Shown one piece after another: positions 61,826-64,000 of a stretch of 64,000 nucleotides of DNA (position 1 is the stretch's first letter; each line of letters starts with the position of its first letter). The stretch covers positions 1 through 64,000 of the forward strand of contig CAKZVK010000057.1 in the NCBI GenBank assembly GCA_937921825.1, read 5' to 3'. The position numbers were made by a program, and so were the translations under genes. The stretch is from an uncultured Saprospiraceae bacterium. GTDB lineage: Bacteria; Bacteroidota; Bacteroidia; Chitinophagales; Saprospiraceae. The notes beneath the pieces were generated by a model that searched no databases, was not told the DNA's origin, and saw only the letters and a program-made list of their open reading frames with translations.

Positions 61826-62335
61826 TCAGCAAGCTTCATCAAGAATAGAAAAATCGGGAAAAGAAATAACACTTGGATCTATGAAGATATTCTGCCAGAA
61901 GAGCTCTCCAGTTATACTTTCGTAAAAGACCCTGTAGAAACCTGCAGCCAAGTCTTGAAGATTAAGATTCCCGAAATCTCCATTAAGATCAAAACTTCTG
62001 ATAGCTAGGTTATCAACCTCGCTCACCGTGTAGATAAGATCATCCGATAAGGCTCGGATATCTTCATCACTGCTAGGGCTACAATCTGCAGAAACTATCC
62101 ATACGCGACTAAGTGGCTCTGAAGAAAACAAAGAGACCAAGCCTGAGCTGGGATTAGGAAAGACGACTCCTACCTCTGAGTTATCATTCGGCACATTCCA
62201 CAAACCTATGGCGCCACCATTCACATCGTATATGGCTAGACCAGTGACCTTATCTATTTCTTGATAGGAATCATTGCTGCAGCTAATAAAATGCATACAA
62301 CTCAGAAGGAATAATAACGAAGTGATAGTTTTCAT
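61826..62335 (-). CDS. Lipoprotein of unknown function with T9SS-like segment
   Basis: A 169-residue protein from ATG 62335 (MKTITSLLFLLSCMHFISC, lipobox at Cys19). The frame extends to 62353. The mature part has GVVFPNPSSGLVSLFSS, which looks like the start of a T9SS-type C-terminal beta-sandwich (PNP-S-G motif), followed by IRSFDLNGDFGNLNL and LAAGFYRVFYESITGELF. A lipobox and a sorting-like fold on one short protein is unusual. No enzyme motif is seen. It is convergent with the T9SS pseudogene. Confidence 0.6.
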   Translation of the reverse strand: MKTITSLLFLLSCMHFISCSNDSYQEIDKVTGLAIYDVNGGAIGLWNVPNDNSEVGVVFPNPSSGLVSLFSSEPLSRVWIVSADCSPSSDEDIRALSDDLIYTVSEVDNLAIRSFDLNGDFGNLNLQDLAAGFYRVFYESITGELFWQNIFIDPSVISFPDFSILDEAC

Positions 62336-62344
62336 AAGTCTAGG

Positions 62345-62528
62345 CAGTTGCAATACTTAATGGCTCAATACGAGAACCAAGATACCTCTATTCCGCTCCG
62401 CTTCAATCGGCATGAAAAGATCTTTTTCATTTCGACCACAACGAAGTGACGCGGAGAAATCTTCGTGCTCGTATCATGCCCACCTATTAATAAAAACGCA
62501 GTCGCAATACTCAATGGCTCAATACGTG
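62345..62528. repeat. Direct repeat pair around a 130 bp spacer
   Basis: CAGT(T/C)GCAATACT(T/C)AATGG followed by CTCAATACG occurs at 62345-62372 and 62502-62528 with two differences. The spacer contains GAAAAGATCTTTTTC and GAAGTGACGCGG segments. The whole 62354-62655 stretch has no visible gene. Confidence 0.55.
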
Positions 62529-62655
62529 TTCTCTACTGATAAAGATAGCCAAACTTGATTATCGTTAGTTAAGGTAGTTTCACATTCCTGATAATAAAAT
62601 GGACCCCAAGGCAACCCAAAGCAACAATTCTACGTGTATGGAATAAAAAGCAACG

Positions 62656-62985
62656 ATGAAGCTTAAAATCATTACACTGGCTACAATTCTCCTCAGTCTT
62701 TCTCTCTTACAGCAAAGTTGTAGCAAGGAACAAGAAGCCCCTGCTTGTGACATCAGCTACAAAAAAGACCTTATCCCTATTACTTCTACCTCTTGTGCAG
62801 GCTATTGTCATAATTCATGGGATCACTACTCTATCTATGAAAACATCAAGGAAGTAGCAGAAAGTGGTGTCCTCTGGGAAAAATTAATAGAGACACAAGA
62901 AATGCCTTTATATCCTCAAAGCATTACTACAGAACAGAGAGAAATGTTTGCCTGCTGGATAGAAGCCGGTGCACCCAATAACTAA
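62656..62985 (+). CDS. Cytochrome c-like lipoprotein with CX3CH motif
   Basis: A 109-residue lipoprotein (LLQQSC, Cys at about 22). After ISYKKDLIPITSTSC it has C-A-G-Y-C-H, a CX3CH heme-type motif rather than CXXCH, then SWDHYSIYENIKEVAE, an internal Met region (ETQEMPLYPQS) for the sixth ligand and the final ACWIEAGAPNN, a form known at the end of c-type domains in Bacteroidota and Planctomycetes. It probably binds heme in the periplasm or at the surface. It starts a two-gene unit with the next lipoprotein gene (12 bp gap). Confidence 0.65.
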   Translation: MKLKIITLATILLSLSLLQQSCSKEQEAPACDISYKKDLIPITSTSCAGYCHNSWDHYSIYENIKEVAESGVLWEKLIETQEMPLYPQSITTEQREMFACWIEAGAPNN

Positions 62986-62997
62986 TAAAATCTAATC

Positions 62998-63717
62998 ATG
63001 ATAAAACAACTTCCGCTTTTACTTCTTTGCGCCTTCCTGATCACAGGCTGCTCTAAGTTCTCAGATCGTTGCCCGAGTCATAAATCTGGCTACAACTTAG
63101 GATTTGACGTTCATACTGTTGATTATACCGCAGATATCCGCATTAGTGATCCTGTCTTTTTGACTCTTGAGCAGGATCTAGAATTTGGTATGGTCACAAA
63201 AGAATCAGCAGTTAACTATTGGAATAACTATGAGACTTCTGAGGATTCGATAAGAATAACTAATGTTTTTAGATATACTCTTACAGATCAGTCCCTATTC
63301 GAATATTCGACTTTTGAGCTCTCCTTCACCTACCTAGAAGCTAAGGCCAATCTGACTGCAACTGCAGAAGGCCTTTATACCTATAACAGTAATGAGCTAA
63401 TTCTAGAGGCCTTTCTGAGTCGACCATGGGGGCAGAAATTCTATCGTACTGAGACAAAAGAGTACAACCATGTAGAAATAAAGATTTTAGGAACTGAAGG
63501 TCTTTGGCCTATTGGAAGATTACTTGGTACTGATTTTATATACTTTGATGATGAGAATTTTATACTCAATGAAGTGTCCTTAGATTCTGACTCTGGACAG
63601 CTTAATCTCTCAGCAGAGTTCAATCTTAATATCAAAGTTCCTAGTTGCGGATACTTTGATTTCTATCATTTAAGAAATGGACATTTTGAAACAGTCATAA
63701 ATCCATGTACCTTATGA
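62998..63717 (+). CDS. Lipoprotein of unknown function
   Basis: A 239-residue protein with a lipobox (LITGC, Cys at about 18). The mature part is beta-rich and acidic: FDVHTVDYTADIRISDPVFL, YSTFELSFTYLEAKANL, KEYNHVEIKILGTEGLWPIG. Two cysteines close to the ends (DRCPSHKSG and INPCTL) may pair. I recognise no family. It follows the cytochrome-like gene by 12 bp, which suggests cotranscription. Confidence 0.55.
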   Translation: MIKQLPLLLLCAFLITGCSKFSDRCPSHKSGYNLGFDVHTVDYTADIRISDPVFLTLEQDLEFGMVTKESAVNYWNNYETSEDSIRITNVFRYTLTDQSLFEYSTFELSFTYLEAKANLTATAEGLYTYNSNELILEAFLSRPWGQKFYRTETKEYNHVEIKILGTEGLWPIGRLLGTDFIYFDDENFILNEVSLDSDSGQLNLSAEFNLNIKVPSCGYFDFYHLRNGHFETVINPCTL

Positions 63718-63721
63718 GAAG

Positions 63722-63829
63722 ATGAGCAACAGCCCTATCCATGAATTAGTAAAAGGCTGCAGAAAAAAAGATGCAGCCAGTCAAAAGGCACTCTTCGTAT
63801 ACCTGTACGACTATGCTAGTATTAATTAG
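63722..63829 (+). pseudogene. ECF sigma factor N-terminal remnant
   Basis: An ATG at 63722 encodes 35 residues: HELVKGCRKKDAASQKALFV, then YLYDYASIN and TAG. 'LVxGCRKxDxxxQKALxxxLYD' is the opening helix of ECF-type sigma-70 factors, but the chain stops before region 2 is complete. It is probably the remains of a sigma gene. It lies 4 bases after the preceding stop. Confidence 0.55.
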
Positions 63830-63855
63830 AAAATCTCTTCTGTTACGCATTTTTA

Positions 63856-64000
63856 CTAGTTGAGGTGATAAGATAAGCCGAGAGAAAATCTGTTGGAATC
63901 TCTCCAATCTATAGCGGCGTCTGATAGAGAAAATAAACGAAGATATTCAAGGTTTAATTGCAGTCTTGAAATGACAGGATAGCTTAGCCCAATTCCTCCA
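63856..64000 (-). CDS. Outer membrane beta-barrel protein, C-terminal end (partial)
   Basis: The minus strand is open to the window edge and stops at TAG 63856-63858. The last 47 residues read GGIGLSYPVISRLQLNLEYL, then RLFSLSDAAI and a final strand RFSLGLSYHLN. The alternating pattern and terminal aromatic-x-x-N ending suit a beta-barrel outer membrane protein. The start is outside the window. Confidence 0.5.
   Translation of the reverse strand, partial: GGIGLSYPVISRLQLNLEYLRLFSLSDAAIDWRDSNRFSLGLSYHLN

Noticed and set aside
1-64000. tRNA, rRNA or known riboswitch
   Set aside because: I looked for cloverleaf arms, rRNA motifs and common riboswitch cores in the intergenic spaces and found none I could support.

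Overview
The window looks like a chromosomal segment of a marine, polysaccharide-degrading member of the Bacteroidota. The evidence is SusC/SusD pairs, type IX secretion (T9SS) C-terminal domains, a PorV/PorQ-type protein, RprXY-like signalling genes and TAnnTTTG-type promoters. The TonB receptor / long T9SS protein / PorV-like triad and the overall gene content suggest Saprospiria-like bacteria, but that is an inference. No rRNA, tRNA, CRISPR array or intact insertion sequence was seen.

Layout. 0-1.6 kb is a decayed mosaic: five copies of an ~80 bp double-hairpin repeat alternate with gene fragments, including two C-terminal ends of XRE-type regulators. 1.7-6.1 kb carries an HtrA protease, a DsbA-like oxidoreductase and an RprXY-like two-component pair. 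6.2-9.6 kb has methylmalonyl-CoA epimerase, a G-rich 31 bp tandem repeat, a LysM glucosaminidase and small membrane proteins. 9.6-13.7 kb is a compact light-repair cluster (DUF2805, photolyase, DUF2256, FeS-BCP-like photolyase, SDR). 13.8-32.8 kb is mostly housekeeping (ruvC with a non-canonical start, greA, HIT, tex, lytic transglycosylase, carbonic anhydrase) plus the TonB receptor/T9SS/PorV triad.

32.9-59.8 kb is a large alginate utilisation locus, all on the minus strand. A FadR-type regulator with its own promoter and twin operators is followed by SusC, SusD, a PKD lipoprotein and a PL7 alginate lyase. After a terminator comes kdgF, an MFS hexuronate-type transporter, two SDR reductases, kdgK, kdgA, a TIM-barrel isomerase-like protein, a PL6 lyase, a tandem PL7-PL7 lyase, a Gfo/Idh/MocA oxidoreductase, a sodium:solute symporter, an unknown lipoprotein, ManD, an NRAMP-like transporter without metal-site motifs, gluconokinase and 6-phosphogluconate dehydrogenase. 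The expected flow is alginate -> unsaturated uronate (PL7/PL6) -> DEH (KdgF) -> KDG (SDR) -> KDPG (KdgK) -> pyruvate + glyceraldehyde-3-P (KdgA). ManD and GntK/Gnd add a sugar-acid side branch. A four-helix-bundle (S23-type) gene and a 17 bp minisatellite interrupt this run between kdgK and kdgA.

60-64 kb is a degenerating accessory stretch: a T9SS-protein pseudogene (frameshift plus stop), small lipoproteins, a cytochrome-like lipoprotein with a CX3CH motif, a sigma-factor remnant and the end of a beta-barrel gene.
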